From: CAVDRM01 sp963626285
Lineage (GTDB): Bacteria; Bacillota; Clostridia; Christensenellales; Aristaeellaceae
Reading direction: 5' to 3'
Length of the DNA stretch: 9,955 bases
Assembly (NCBI GenBank): GCA_963626285.1
Contig: CAVFWQ010000080.1
Coordinates: 1-9,955, forward strand
Within the stretch, counting starts at the first letter, position 1. Every line of letters starts with the position of its first letter. The notes beneath the pieces were generated by a model. The model was not told the origin of the DNA. It searched no databases and saw only the letters and a list, made by a program, of their open reading frames with translations. A program made the translations under genes and the position numbers. Positions 1 to 6,399 of this stretch are shown here, piece after piece.

Positions 1-93
1 CTCTGTGATGGCTGGTTTGTTGCTACTTGCTATTCTACCACATGAGTTCTCTTTTGATTTGCTTTCGTGTTACCTATGTATTATAGCTCAACA

Positions 94-145
94 TGAATTG
101 AATATTTTTTGAAGCGCCGTGAATTGAATATTTTTTGAAGCGCCG
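94..145. repeat. Perfect tandem duplication, 2 x 26 bp
   Basis: Two identical 26-bp units lie head to tail at 94-119 and 120-145. Each starts TGAATTGAAT, has a run of six T, and ends GAAGCGCCG. The block sits just upstream of the MATE promoter and is far more AT-rich than the genes around it. Each unit carries one GCGCCG hexamer at its end, and the same hexamer recurs nearby at 145-150 and 218-223, and inverted at 165-170. Function is unknown: it may be a simple slippage duplication or a duplicated protein-binding site. Confidence 0.9.
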
Positions 146-170
146 CGCCGATAAATCTCTTATTCGGCGC
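145..170. repeat. Inverted repeat abutting the MATE -35 element
   Basis: GCGCCGA at 145-151 and TCGGCGC at 164-170 form a perfect 7-bp inverted repeat with a 12-nt AT-rich spacer. The right arm ends directly before the -35 hexamer at 171. A further copy of GCGCCGA lies at 218-224 in the leader, just before the ribosome binding site. The placement fits an operator for a transcription factor, but no regulator gene is in the window. It is followed by no T-run, so it does not look like a terminator for an upstream gene. Confidence 0.45.
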
Positions 171-198
171 TTGAAATTTGCAAAAGGCGTGCTATACT
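171..198 (+). promoter_or_regulatory. Sigma-A type promoter of the MATE gene
   Basis: The -35 element is TTGAAA (171-176) and the -10 element TATACT (193-198), separated by 16 bp. Transcription should start near 205, giving a leader of about 35 nt. The ribosome binding site AAAGGA is at 224-229, ten bases before the GTG at 240. Confidence 0.7.
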
Positions 199-239
199 AA
201 AATAAATATGCCGTTAGGCGCCGAAAGGATTGTACTGCC

Positions 240-1703
240 GTGCATTTCATGGATATCCCCCTGATTCACAAACTGTTTTCTCCGGATGGCATGATTCGTT
301 CGGACAAGCGTTTGGGCGAGCTGCCGGATGCAAAATCGGCCTACGGCGAGGTGCTGCGCATCGCGGCGCCCAGTGTCGCGGAAATGGTGCTGATGAGTCT
401 GATCGGCAGCATGGACACCATGATGATAGGCATTCTGGGCAAGACGGCGATTTCCGCCGTTGGCCTGCCCACCCAGCCGCGCATGATATTCCTCTGCGTA
501 TTTTTCGCGCTGAATGTCGGCGTAACGGCCATCGTCGCCCGCCGCAAGGGAGAGGGGCGGCAGGAAGATGCCAGAAGGACGCTGCGCAATTCGCTGATGC
601 TGGTGCTGCTTCTGTCTGTCCTGCTGACGGGGCTGGCGCTCGTGCTGGCCGAGCCGCTGATTCGTCTGGCGGGCGGCAATGAAAACTCGGCTGAGGAGGC
701 TGAGGCGCTCCGCATGGGCATCAATTATTTCAGGATTTTGATGTGCTCCCTGCCCGTCAACGCCGCCGCCATGTGCATCAACGCCGCTCAGCGCGGCATC
801 GGCAACACCAAGCTGACCATGTATGTGAACATCGTCAGCAATCTGGTGAATGTTTTCTTCAATTACCTGCTCATCGGCGGCAACTGGGGCTTCCCGCGGC
901 TCGGCGTGGAGGGCGCGGCCATCGCGTCCGTCATCGGCATCGTCGTGGGCGCGGTGCTGGCGTTCCTGACCGTGTTTACCAGGCCCAGGGGCATGGAAGG
1001 CTATCTGTACATCGGCGTGCGCGACCCGTGGCGCTTTGAAAAGGACATCATGCGCTCCATCGCCAAGGTGGGCGGCAACGCCATGCTGGAGCAGGTCGGC
1101 CTTCGCTTCGGCTTCTTCGTCTATACGGCGCTCATCGTCGGCATGGGGCAAATCAGCCACGCGGCGCACATCATCTGCATGCAGTTTCTGAACATCACCT
1201 TCACCTTCGGCGATGGCATCGGCATCGCCGCCACCTCCTTGGTCGGGCAGAATTTGGGCAAAAAGCGACCTGACCTGTCGATATTGTACGGAAAAATTTC
1301 CCAGCGGTACGCGCTGATGGTCTCGATGGTGCTGCTGGTGCTGTTGACCGTCTTCCGTGCGCCGCTTTGCTCGCTGTTCCTGGATGAGGGCACGGCTGAT
1401 GCGGACGCGGTGCTGACGCTCAGCGAAAGCACGCTGCTCATCGTCGCCCTGATGCAGCCGTTCCAGACCGGCTCGGTCGTGCTGTCCGGCTGTCTGCGCG
1501 GAGCGGGCGACAACATTTACGTCGCCGTCTGCATGACCTTCTGCGTCAGCGTCGTCCGCCCGCTGATGACCCTGCTGGCCGTCAACGTACTGCACCTGAC
1601 CCTGCCGCTGACTTGGCTCTTCTGCATGACGGAAATCGCCCTGCGCTTCGCCTTCTTCTATCCGCGCTTCGCAAGCGGACGCTGGACGACAAAGACGGTG
1701 TAA
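240..1703 (+). CDS. MATE family multidrug/metabolite efflux transporter
   Basis: This 487-residue membrane protein belongs to the MATE (MatE, NorM/DinF-like) family of Na+- or H+-coupled exporters, which sit in the cytoplasmic membrane and expel cationic drugs or metabolites. Two repeated MatE modules are visible, roughly residues 40-200 and 270-430, joined by a charged cytoplasmic loop (about 247-270). Together they give about twelve hydrophobic segments. The family-typical LGVEGAAIAS stretch is at 221-230, and LRGAGD, typical of the second module, is at 419-424. Length is normal for the family (about 450-490). I chose the GTG at 240 because AAAGGA at 224-229 is ten bases upstream; the in-frame ATG at 249 would leave a gap of 19. 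The gene has its own promoter (171-198) and is followed by an intrinsic terminator at 1784-1818, so it looks monocistronic. The substrate cannot be told from sequence. Confidence 0.93.
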   Translation: MHFMDIPLIHKLFSPDGMIRSDKRLGELPDAKSAYGEVLRIAAPSVAEMVLMSLIGSMDTMMIGILGKTAISAVGLPTQPRMIFLCVFFALNVGVTAIVARRKGEGRQEDARRTLRNSLMLVLLLSVLLTGLALVLAEPLIRLAGGNENSAEEAEALRMGINYFRILMCSLPVNAAAMCINAAQRGIGNTKLTMYVNIVSNLVNVFFNYLLIGGNWGFPRLGVEGAAIASVIGIVVGAVLAFLTVFTRPRGMEGYLYIGVRDPWRFEKDIMRSIAKVGGNAMLEQVGLRFGFFVYTALIVGMGQISHAAHIICMQFLNITFTFGDGIGIAATSLVGQNLGKKRPDLSILYGKISQRYALMVSMVLLVLLTVFRAPLCSLFLDEGTADADAVLTLSESTLLIVALMQPFQTGSVVLSGCLRGAGDNIYVAVCMTFCVSVVRPLMTLLAVNVLHLTLPLTWLFCMTEIALRFAFFYPRFASGRWTTKTV

Positions 1704-1783
1704 CGGCTTTTTCTTCTAATGCGCATGCCGCTTTGCGCGGGGAATAGCATAAAATGGCATCGAATTTTATATCAACGCATGGA

Positions 1784-1818
1784 GCCTGAGAGGAGACCCT
1801 CTTGGGCTTTGTTTTTTT
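1784..1818 (+). terminator. Intrinsic terminator after the MATE gene
   Basis: The arms 1784-1793 (GCCTGAGAGG) and 1798-1807 (CCTCTTGGGC) pair over ten positions, two of them G-U, around the loop AGAC. The tract TTTGTTTTTTT follows at 1808-1818. It lies 80 bases past the MATE stop and ahead of the serC promoter, so it insulates the two units. No T-box core sequence or other riboswitch signature was found upstream, so it is probably not a serine-responsive attenuator. Confidence 0.9.
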
Positions 1819-1830
1819 CCTGTTCTTTGC

Positions 1831-1859
1831 TTGCTTTTTCATTCATTTTGCTATATGAT
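1831..1859 (+). promoter_or_regulatory. Probable promoter of serC-serA
   Basis: TTGCTT (1831-1836) and TATGAT (1854-1859) are separated by 17 bp, a good sigma-A arrangement with a weak -35. The TG at 1849-1850 would act as an extended -10 if the -10 is instead read as TATATG (1852-1857). It starts just beyond the upstream terminator, leaving a leader of about 60 nt with no obvious riboswitch. Confidence 0.6.
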
Positions 1860-1925
1860 ATTTATAAGGACATATTAAACCCGCAGGGCAAAATTTGTCC
1901 CGCTACATAAAAACGAAGGGAACGT

Positions 1926-3002
1926 ATGATGATGGAGCGTGTATTCAATTTTTCTCCGGGGCCTTCCATGCTGCCCCTGCCCGTGCTTGAAAAGGTGAAG
2001 GAGCAGCTACCCGTTTTTGAAACGGCCGGCATGTCCGTCATGGAAATGAGCCACCGCAGCGGGATGTATCAGGATATTATCAACCGTGCCGAGGCTTCCC
2101 TGCGCGAGCTGATGCACATCCCAAGCACCTATTCCGTCCTGTTTCTGCACGGCGGCGCGACGCTTCAGTTTGCCGCAGTCCCCCTGAATCTTATGCAGAC
2201 CGGCAACGCGGACTATATCGACAGCGGCAATTTTGCCCACGGCGCGGCGCAGGAAGCGGCCAAGTACGGCGACGTCCGCATCGTCGCCTCCTCCCGTGCG
2301 GACAACTACGCCTATATCCCCGACTGGCGCGGGCATCTGAACGATGACGCGGATTATCTCCACATCACCGCCAACAACACCATCTACGGCACGCGCTTTA
2401 TGGATTTGCCCAAGGGAAAAGCCCCGCTCGTGGCCGATGTCAGCAGCTCCATTTTGGGTCAGCCCTATCGCGTTGAGGACTTCGGCGTGCTGTACGCGGG
2501 CGCGCAGAAAAATATAGGTCCCGCCGGTCTTGCGGTGCTGATTATTCGGAAGGACTTGCTGGGACACGCCCGTCCCGATTGTCCGAAGGTCATGAACTGG
2601 ACGCTGGAGGATGAAAACGGCAGCATGCTCAACACGCCCAATACCTTCGGCATCTATGTATCCGGCCTTTGCTTTGAATGGCTGAAGACGCAGGGCGGCG
2701 TCGAGGGCATTTATGAGGTCAATCGGCAAAAGGCCGCACTTTTGTATGACTATCTGGATAACAGCCGCCTCTTTAAGCCGACGGCGGACAAGGCTTTCCG
2801 CTCCCTGATGAATGTGACCTTCGTGACGGGCGATCCGGACAGGGACGCGGAATTTGTCAAATTTGCCGCCGCGCACGGGCTCGTGAACCTGAAGGGACAC
2901 CGCTCCGTCGGCGGTATGCGCGCCAGCATCTACAATGCCATGCCGCTCTGCGGCGTTCAAAAGCTGGTGGACTGCATGAAAGCCTTTGAACTGAACGCTT
3001 AA
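1926..3002 (+). CDS. serC: Phosphoserine aminotransferase
   Basis: SerC is a cytosolic, PLP-dependent class V aminotransferase. It converts 3-phosphohydroxypyruvate and glutamate to O-phospho-L-serine and 2-oxoglutarate, the second step of serine synthesis; many SerC enzymes also serve vitamin B6 synthesis. The protein has up to 358 residues, close to the 362 of E. coli SerC. Visible hallmarks are FNFSPGPSMLP at the N-terminus, MSHRS at 41-45, the PLP-binding lysine K195 in AGAQKNIGPAGL, NTPNTFGIY at 236-244, and the C-terminal substrate-binding stretch GHRSVGGMRAS (324-334). Three ATG codons lie in a row at 1926, 1929 and 1932. GAAGGGA at 1915-1921 best suits the 1929 start (AGGG to ATG, 8 bases), so the true protein is probably one residue shorter. 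The downstream serA has its Shine-Dalgarno overlapping the serC stop, which points to one operon. Confidence 0.98.
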   Translation: MMMERVFNFSPGPSMLPLPVLEKVKEQLPVFETAGMSVMEMSHRSGMYQDIINRAEASLRELMHIPSTYSVLFLHGGATLQFAAVPLNLMQTGNADYIDSGNFAHGAAQEAAKYGDVRIVASSRADNYAYIPDWRGHLNDDADYLHITANNTIYGTRFMDLPKGKAPLVADVSSSILGQPYRVEDFGVLYAGAQKNIGPAGLAVLIIRKDLLGHARPDCPKVMNWTLEDENGSMLNTPNTFGIYVSGLCFEWLKTQGGVEGIYEVNRQKAALLYDYLDNSRLFKPTADKAFRSLMNVTFVTGDPDRDAEFVKFAAAHGLVNLKGHRSVGGMRASIYNAMPLCGVQKLVDCMKAFELNA

Positions 3003-3015
3003 GGAGAAAGAGCAT

Positions 3016-4200
3016 ATGTATAAGATCCGGCTTCTGAATGAAATTTCGCCCGTTGTGCATCAGGTGTTGTCCGCCGGTCAGTACACGCTTTCCAGGGAAG
3101 AGCCGACGCCGGATGCCATTTTGGTGCGCAGCGCGGATATGCACGCCATGCCCCGCCCCGATACGCTGCTGGCCATTGCCCGCGCAGGCGCGGGGGTCAA
3201 CAACATCCCCCTTGCCGAATGCGCTGCAGAGGGCATTGTCGTGTTCAACACGCCCGGTGCGAACGCCAATGCCGTGGCGGAGCTGACGATGGACGGCCTT
3301 CTGCTGGCCAGCCGCGATATTGCGGGCGGTCTCGCCTTTGCCAAGGGATTGAAGGGACAGCCTGACCTGTCCAAGCTGGTCGAAAAGGGAAAGAGTGCCT
3401 TTTCGGGGCCTGAGCTGCGCGGGAAAACGCTGGCCGTTTTAGGGCTTGGTGCGATCGGCGCTTTGGTCGCCAACGCCGCCGCCACGGGCTTTGGCATGGA
3501 TGTCATCGGCTATGACCCGTATATTTCCGTTGAACACGCATGGAGCCTGTCGCGCTCCGTCCGCCATGCCGTGCGCATGGAGGACGCCGTGAAAAATGCC
3601 GACTACATTACGTTGCACATCCCGCTGACCGACCAGACGCGGGCGATGGTGAACAGGGAATTTTTAGAGGGCGTCAAAAAGGGTGCGCGGCTGCTGAACT
3701 TCTCCCGCGCCGAGCTTTGCGATACCGAAGAAGTCAGGGCTGCGCTGGAAAGCGGCCTGCTGTCCGCCTATGTGACGGATTTCCCCGTGGACGACCTGCT
3801 GGACGTGCCCCACGCCATCTGTCTGCCGCACTTGGGCGCATCCACGCCGGAAAGCGAGGAGCGCTGCGCCGAAATGGCGGCGCGGGCGCTGAGGGATTAT
3901 CTTGAATTCGGCATCATCAAAAACAGCGTCAATCTGCCCGACATCGCGCTCGGAACGCCGGAGGGCAGCCGCATTCTGCTCATTCACAAAAATGTGCCCG
4001 GCCTCGTCTCCGCCATTTCCTCGCTGATTTCCGGCCGCGGTCTGAACATTTCCGGCATGGTCAATAAAAGCCGCGGCGACTACGCCGTCACGGTCTTGGA
4101 ATTGTCCGAAATTCCGGACGACCGCCTGATTGATGCGCTCGCCTGCCTCAAGGATGTCGTCCGCGTGCGGAAGCTGGCCTGCGGGACAGAAAACGCATAA
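3016..4200 (+). CDS. serA: D-3-phosphoglycerate dehydrogenase with C-terminal ACT domain
   Basis: SerA oxidises 3-phosphoglycerate to 3-phosphohydroxypyruvate with NAD+, the first committed step of serine synthesis, in the cytosol. The 394 residues show the D-2-hydroxyacid dehydrogenase fold. There is an N-terminal substrate-domain stretch AGAGVNN (57-63) and FNTPGANANAVAEL (77-90). The Rossmann motif GLGAIG is at 143-148, with the NAD-ribose acidic residue in GYDPY near D167. The catalytic Arg is R231 in NFSRAEL and the catalytic His is H272 in LPHLGAST. The third catalytic position, usually Glu, appears to be Asp (D260, in TDFPVDD). A C-terminal ACT domain (about 319-390, LLIHKNVPGLVSAIS) is the usual serine-sensing module, suggesting feedback control. 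The Shine-Dalgarno AAGGAG (3001-3006) overlaps the serC stop and is nine bases before the ATG, supporting translational linkage with serC. No serB is in the window. Confidence 0.96.
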   Translation: MYKIRLLNEISPVVHQVLSAGQYTLSREEPTPDAILVRSADMHAMPRPDTLLAIARAGAGVNNIPLAECAAEGIVVFNTPGANANAVAELTMDGLLLASRDIAGGLAFAKGLKGQPDLSKLVEKGKSAFSGPELRGKTLAVLGLGAIGALVANAAATGFGMDVIGYDPYISVEHAWSLSRSVRHAVRMEDAVKNADYITLHIPLTDQTRAMVNREFLEGVKKGARLLNFSRAELCDTEEVRAALESGLLSAYVTDFPVDDLLDVPHAICLPHLGASTPESEERCAEMAARALRDYLEFGIIKNSVNLPDIALGTPEGSRILLIHKNVPGLVSAISSLISGRGLNISGMVNKSRGDYAVTVLELSEIPDDRLIDALACLKDVVRVRKLACGTENA

Positions 4201-4218
4201 GTTCGTTTCGGCTTTTTT
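4189..4218 (+). terminator. Weak possible terminator after serA
   Basis: GAAAACG (4189-4195), overlapping the end of serA, can pair with CGTTTC (4204-4209) with one bulged A, and a run of six T follows at 4213-4218. The stem is short and AT-rich, so termination here is doubtful and read-through into fbp is possible. Confidence 0.25.
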
Positions 4219-4243
4219 CAGCCCTCTCCCGGCAAAATTTTCC

Positions 4244-4272
4244 TTGCGCTTCCCTGACAAAAAACGTATAAT
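4244..4272 (+). promoter_or_regulatory. Near-consensus promoter of fbp
   Basis: TTGCGC (4244-4249) and a perfect TATAAT (4267-4272) are separated by exactly 17 bp. Transcription should start near 4279, about 35 nt before the fbp ATG. The leader holds a strong ribosome binding site, AAGGAGG (4299-4305), eight bases before the start. This makes fbp independently transcribed from serC-serA. Confidence 0.8.
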
Positions 4273-4313
4273 AAAACAGGCAAAAGCATATAAACGGCAA
4301 GGAGGACGGGCGG

Positions 4314-6206
4314 ATGCAGAATATGACGGCGGAGCGGCTCAAATACCTTGGGCTCTTGGCGGAGCAGTTTCATTCCGAGCAGGAGCTCTGCACCGAAATC
4401 ATCAACCTGAGCGGGGTTTTGAGCCTCCCCAAGGGCACCGAGCATTTCATGAGCGATATTCACGGCGAATACGAATCCTTCTGCCATATCATGAACAACT
4501 GCTCCGGCGTGGTGCGGGAAAAAGTCAATCTTTGGCTCGGAGACAACATGACGGGCATGGAGGTCTCCGAGCTTTGCACGCTGATTTATTACCCGCGCCA
4601 AAAGCTGAAGCTCCTTCGGGACGAAGGCAGGCTCTGTCCTCAGTGGTACCAGACGCAGATGGGGCGGCTCGTGCTTCTGGCGCGGATGTTCTCCGGCAAG
4701 TACACCCGTTCAAGGGTCAGAAGGGCGATGCCGGAGGCGTATGCGCGCATTTTGGATGAGCTGCTCCACGCTCAGACCGATGAAGACGACAACCGCCATC
4801 AGTATCATCAGTCTATTTTGGATACACTGATCGACATCGGCAGCGGCGATGATTTTATCATCGTTCTCGCGGATTTAATCAAGCATTTGGCCGTGGACAG
4901 GCTGCACGTCGTGGGCGATATTTTTGACCGCGGCGCCCGTTCGGACAGCGTCATGGACATCCTGATGCGTCACCACAGCATTGATATCGAATGGGGCAAC
5001 CACGATATTCTGTGGATGGGCGCGGCTTCCGGCAGCGCGGTATGCGTGGCGGGCGTGGTGCGCAACTGTCTGCAATACCGCAACATGGAGATATTGGAAA
5101 ACAGCTACGGCATCCCTCTGCGCCCCCTGGCGCTCTTTGCCGAAAAGCTGTATCCTGAAATGGAAACGGATCAGGCAGCGCTGGAAGCCATCACCGTCAT
5201 GATGTTTAAATTGGAAGGCCAGCTCATCCGCCGAAATCCGAACTTCGGGATGGAAGACAGGCTGCTGCTGGATAAGCTCGATTTGAATGCCGGCACCGTG
5301 CGCATCGGCGATACGTCTTGGCCCATCCTGCCGCGCCGTCTGCCGACCCTGCAGCAGGACGACCCCTACGCCCTGACCGACGAGGAGCAGCAGATGATAT
5401 CCGGCCTGTGCGACTCCTTCCGGCAGAGCCTGCGTCTGCGCAGCCACATCAGCTTTTTGTATACGCAGGGGCGGCTGTACCGCCGCTACAACGGCAACCT
5501 CTTATTTCACGGCTGTGTCCCGATGGACGAGGACGGCAGCTTCCACGTGAAATGCCTGGAAGGGCGACGGCTTTCCGGCCCCGCGCTGATGGACTATGCG
5601 GACATGGTGGCGCGCCGCGCCTTCCATGAGGGCGACCAAAAGGCGCTGGACTTCATGTGGTATCTCTGGTGCGGAGATGATTCGCCCCTCTGCGGCCGCC
5701 ATGTGACCACCTTTGCGCGGTTTTTCGTGCAGGACAAGGAGGCATGGCACGAGCCGCGCGATCCTTACTATGTTTACTGCAACAACGAAAAGGATTGCCT
5801 GCGTATTCTGACCGCCTTCGGGCTGAACGAGACGGGGTACATCATCAACGGCCACACGCCCATTCGGGTCATTCGCGGCGAAAGCCCCCTCAAGGCGGGC
5901 GGGCGGCTGATCGTGATCGACGGCGGCTTCTGCCGTGCGTACCAGAAGACCACAGGCATCGCCGGCTACACGCTGATTTCCAACTCGCACGGGATGCGGC
6001 TCATGTCGCATCAGCCCTTCTCCACCTTTGAGGAGGCGCTGAACGACGGCCGCGACATCCGCTCCCAATCCCTGTCGTTCGTCACCTATCCGAATCGGCT
6101 TCACGTTCGGGATACCGACAACGGAAAGCGCCTGCAGGAGCGGGTCGAGGATTTAAAGGCGCTGCTGTCCGCCGTGCGGGACGGCCTGGTCAATCTACAA
6201 AAATAA
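4314..6206 (+). CDS. fbp: Fructose-1,6-bisphosphatase, class III (Firmicutes type)
   Basis: This cytosolic enzyme hydrolyses fructose 1,6-bisphosphate to fructose 6-phosphate and phosphate, the irreversible step of gluconeogenesis. Class III enzymes are unrelated to the usual Fbp and GlpX types; they belong to the metallophosphoesterase superfamily and are typical of Bacillota. The 630 residues match the class length (about 640-670). Metal-binding motifs run in the standard order: SDIHGEY (47-53), VGDIFDRGARSD (200-211), WGNHD (227-231) and the histidine of INGHTP (511-516). A conserved N-terminal stretch, LPKGTEHFMSDIHGEYESF, and the C-terminal RLIVIDGGFCRAYQ region are also characteristic. 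The ATG at 4314 follows AAGGAGG at an ideal eight bases. The gene has its own promoter and ends five bases before a long hairpin. The family in Bacillus subtilis is activated by phosphoenolpyruvate; no evidence for that can be read here. Confidence 0.97.
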   Translation: MQNMTAERLKYLGLLAEQFHSEQELCTEIINLSGVLSLPKGTEHFMSDIHGEYESFCHIMNNCSGVVREKVNLWLGDNMTGMEVSELCTLIYYPRQKLKLLRDEGRLCPQWYQTQMGRLVLLARMFSGKYTRSRVRRAMPEAYARILDELLHAQTDEDDNRHQYHQSILDTLIDIGSGDDFIIVLADLIKHLAVDRLHVVGDIFDRGARSDSVMDILMRHHSIDIEWGNHDILWMGAASGSAVCVAGVVRNCLQYRNMEILENSYGIPLRPLALFAEKLYPEMETDQAALEAITVMMFKLEGQLIRRNPNFGMEDRLLLDKLDLNAGTVRIGDTSWPILPRRLPTLQQDDPYALTDEEQQMISGLCDSFRQSLRLRSHISFLYTQGRLYRRYNGNLLFHGCVPMDEDGSFHVKCLEGRRLSGPALMDYADMVARRAFHEGDQKALDFMWYLWCGDDSPLCGRHVTTFARFFVQDKEAWHEPRDPYYVYCNNEKDCLRILTAFGLNETGYIINGHTPIRVIRGESPLKAGGRLIVIDGGFCRAYQKTTGIAGYTLISNSHGMRLMSHQPFSTFEEALNDGRDIRSQSLSFVTYPNRLHVRDTDNGKRLQERVEDLKALLSAVRDGLVNLQK

Positions 6207-6211
6207 AATGA

Positions 6212-6270
6212 TTTTAAGCCAACGCCGCACATTCGGCACCGCCGCCGAATCGTGCGGTGTTGGCTTAAAA
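6212..6270. terminator. Long 26-bp hairpin between convergent genes
   Basis: Arms 6212-6237 and 6244-6270 pair over 26 positions with one G-U pair, one bulged C (6251) and a 6-nt loop. The outer ends are TTTTAAGCC and GGCTTAAAA, so the structure forms on either strand. It starts five bases after the fbp stop. Read on the minus strand it is followed by a T-rich stretch (complement of 6200-6211), so it can stop minus-strand transcripts; on the plus strand no long T-run follows. It is unusually long for a plain terminator. Confidence 0.7.
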
Positions 6271-6281
6271 TACGGGCGGTC

Positions 6282-6315
6282 AGAAAGAAAGAGCCTATGT
6301 GTTTTGCACAGGCTC
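6282..6315 (-). terminator. Second hairpin, minus-strand terminator
   Basis: GAGCCT (6291-6296) pairs with AGGCTC (6310-6315), and after a 2-nt bulge GTG (6299-6301) pairs with CAC (6307-6309). On the minus strand the stem is followed by TTTCTTTCT (complement of 6282-6290), which suits an intrinsic terminator for the L,D-transpeptidase transcript. Confidence 0.55.
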
Positions 6316-6344
6316 ATCCTTTCCCATCAGTTTGACCGATTTTA

Positions 6345-6383
6345 AAACAGTCTCCGAAATCCTGCATTTCTCGGAGACTGTTT
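6345..6383 (-). terminator. Third hairpin, close to the L,D-transpeptidase stop
   Basis: AAACAGTCTCCGA (6345-6357) and TCGGAGACTGTTT (6371-6383) are a perfect 13-bp inverted repeat with a 13-nt loop. It begins 16 bases after the stop codon of the minus-strand gene and continues into TTTTAAAAT on that strand (four T in a row across its end). This is the most likely primary terminator of that gene, and its symmetric A/T ends may let it act on the plus strand too. Confidence 0.75.
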
Positions 6384-6399
6384 CATGTATATCCGGATA

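Noticed and set aside
2..112. Open frame entering from the left edge, ending with TGA at 110-112, with a hydrophobic translation
   Set aside because: About 36 codons, AT-rich and unlike the codon use of the other genes, and it runs into the tandem repeat. It could be the tail of an upstream gene, but nothing supports that.
208..264. Short upstream ATG frame overlapping the MATE start out of frame
   Set aside because: It begins within a few bases of the predicted transcript start with no ribosome binding site and is most likely chance.
192..1595. Long minus-strand open frame (467 codons) opposite the MATE gene
   Set aside because: Its translation is rich in His, Gln, Asp and Arg with no hydrophobic core or recognisable motif, typical of the antisense of a GC-rich gene. 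The plus-strand MATE reading is clear over the same bases.
1719..1910. Small plus-strand frame of 63 codons between the MATE gene and serC
   Set aside because: It runs straight through the intrinsic terminator and the serC promoter, has no convincing ribosome binding site, and the hydrophobic part comes from the T-rich terminator tail.
1704..1925. Possible T-box or other riboswitch ahead of serC
   Set aside because: There is a terminator hairpin, but no T-box core sequence or antiterminator was seen, and a good promoter lies after the terminator rather than before it. The hairpin is best read as the end of the MATE transcript.
2007..2960. Minus-strand open frame of 317 codons opposite serC
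   Set aside because: Shadow of serC; no ribosome binding site or recognisable domain.
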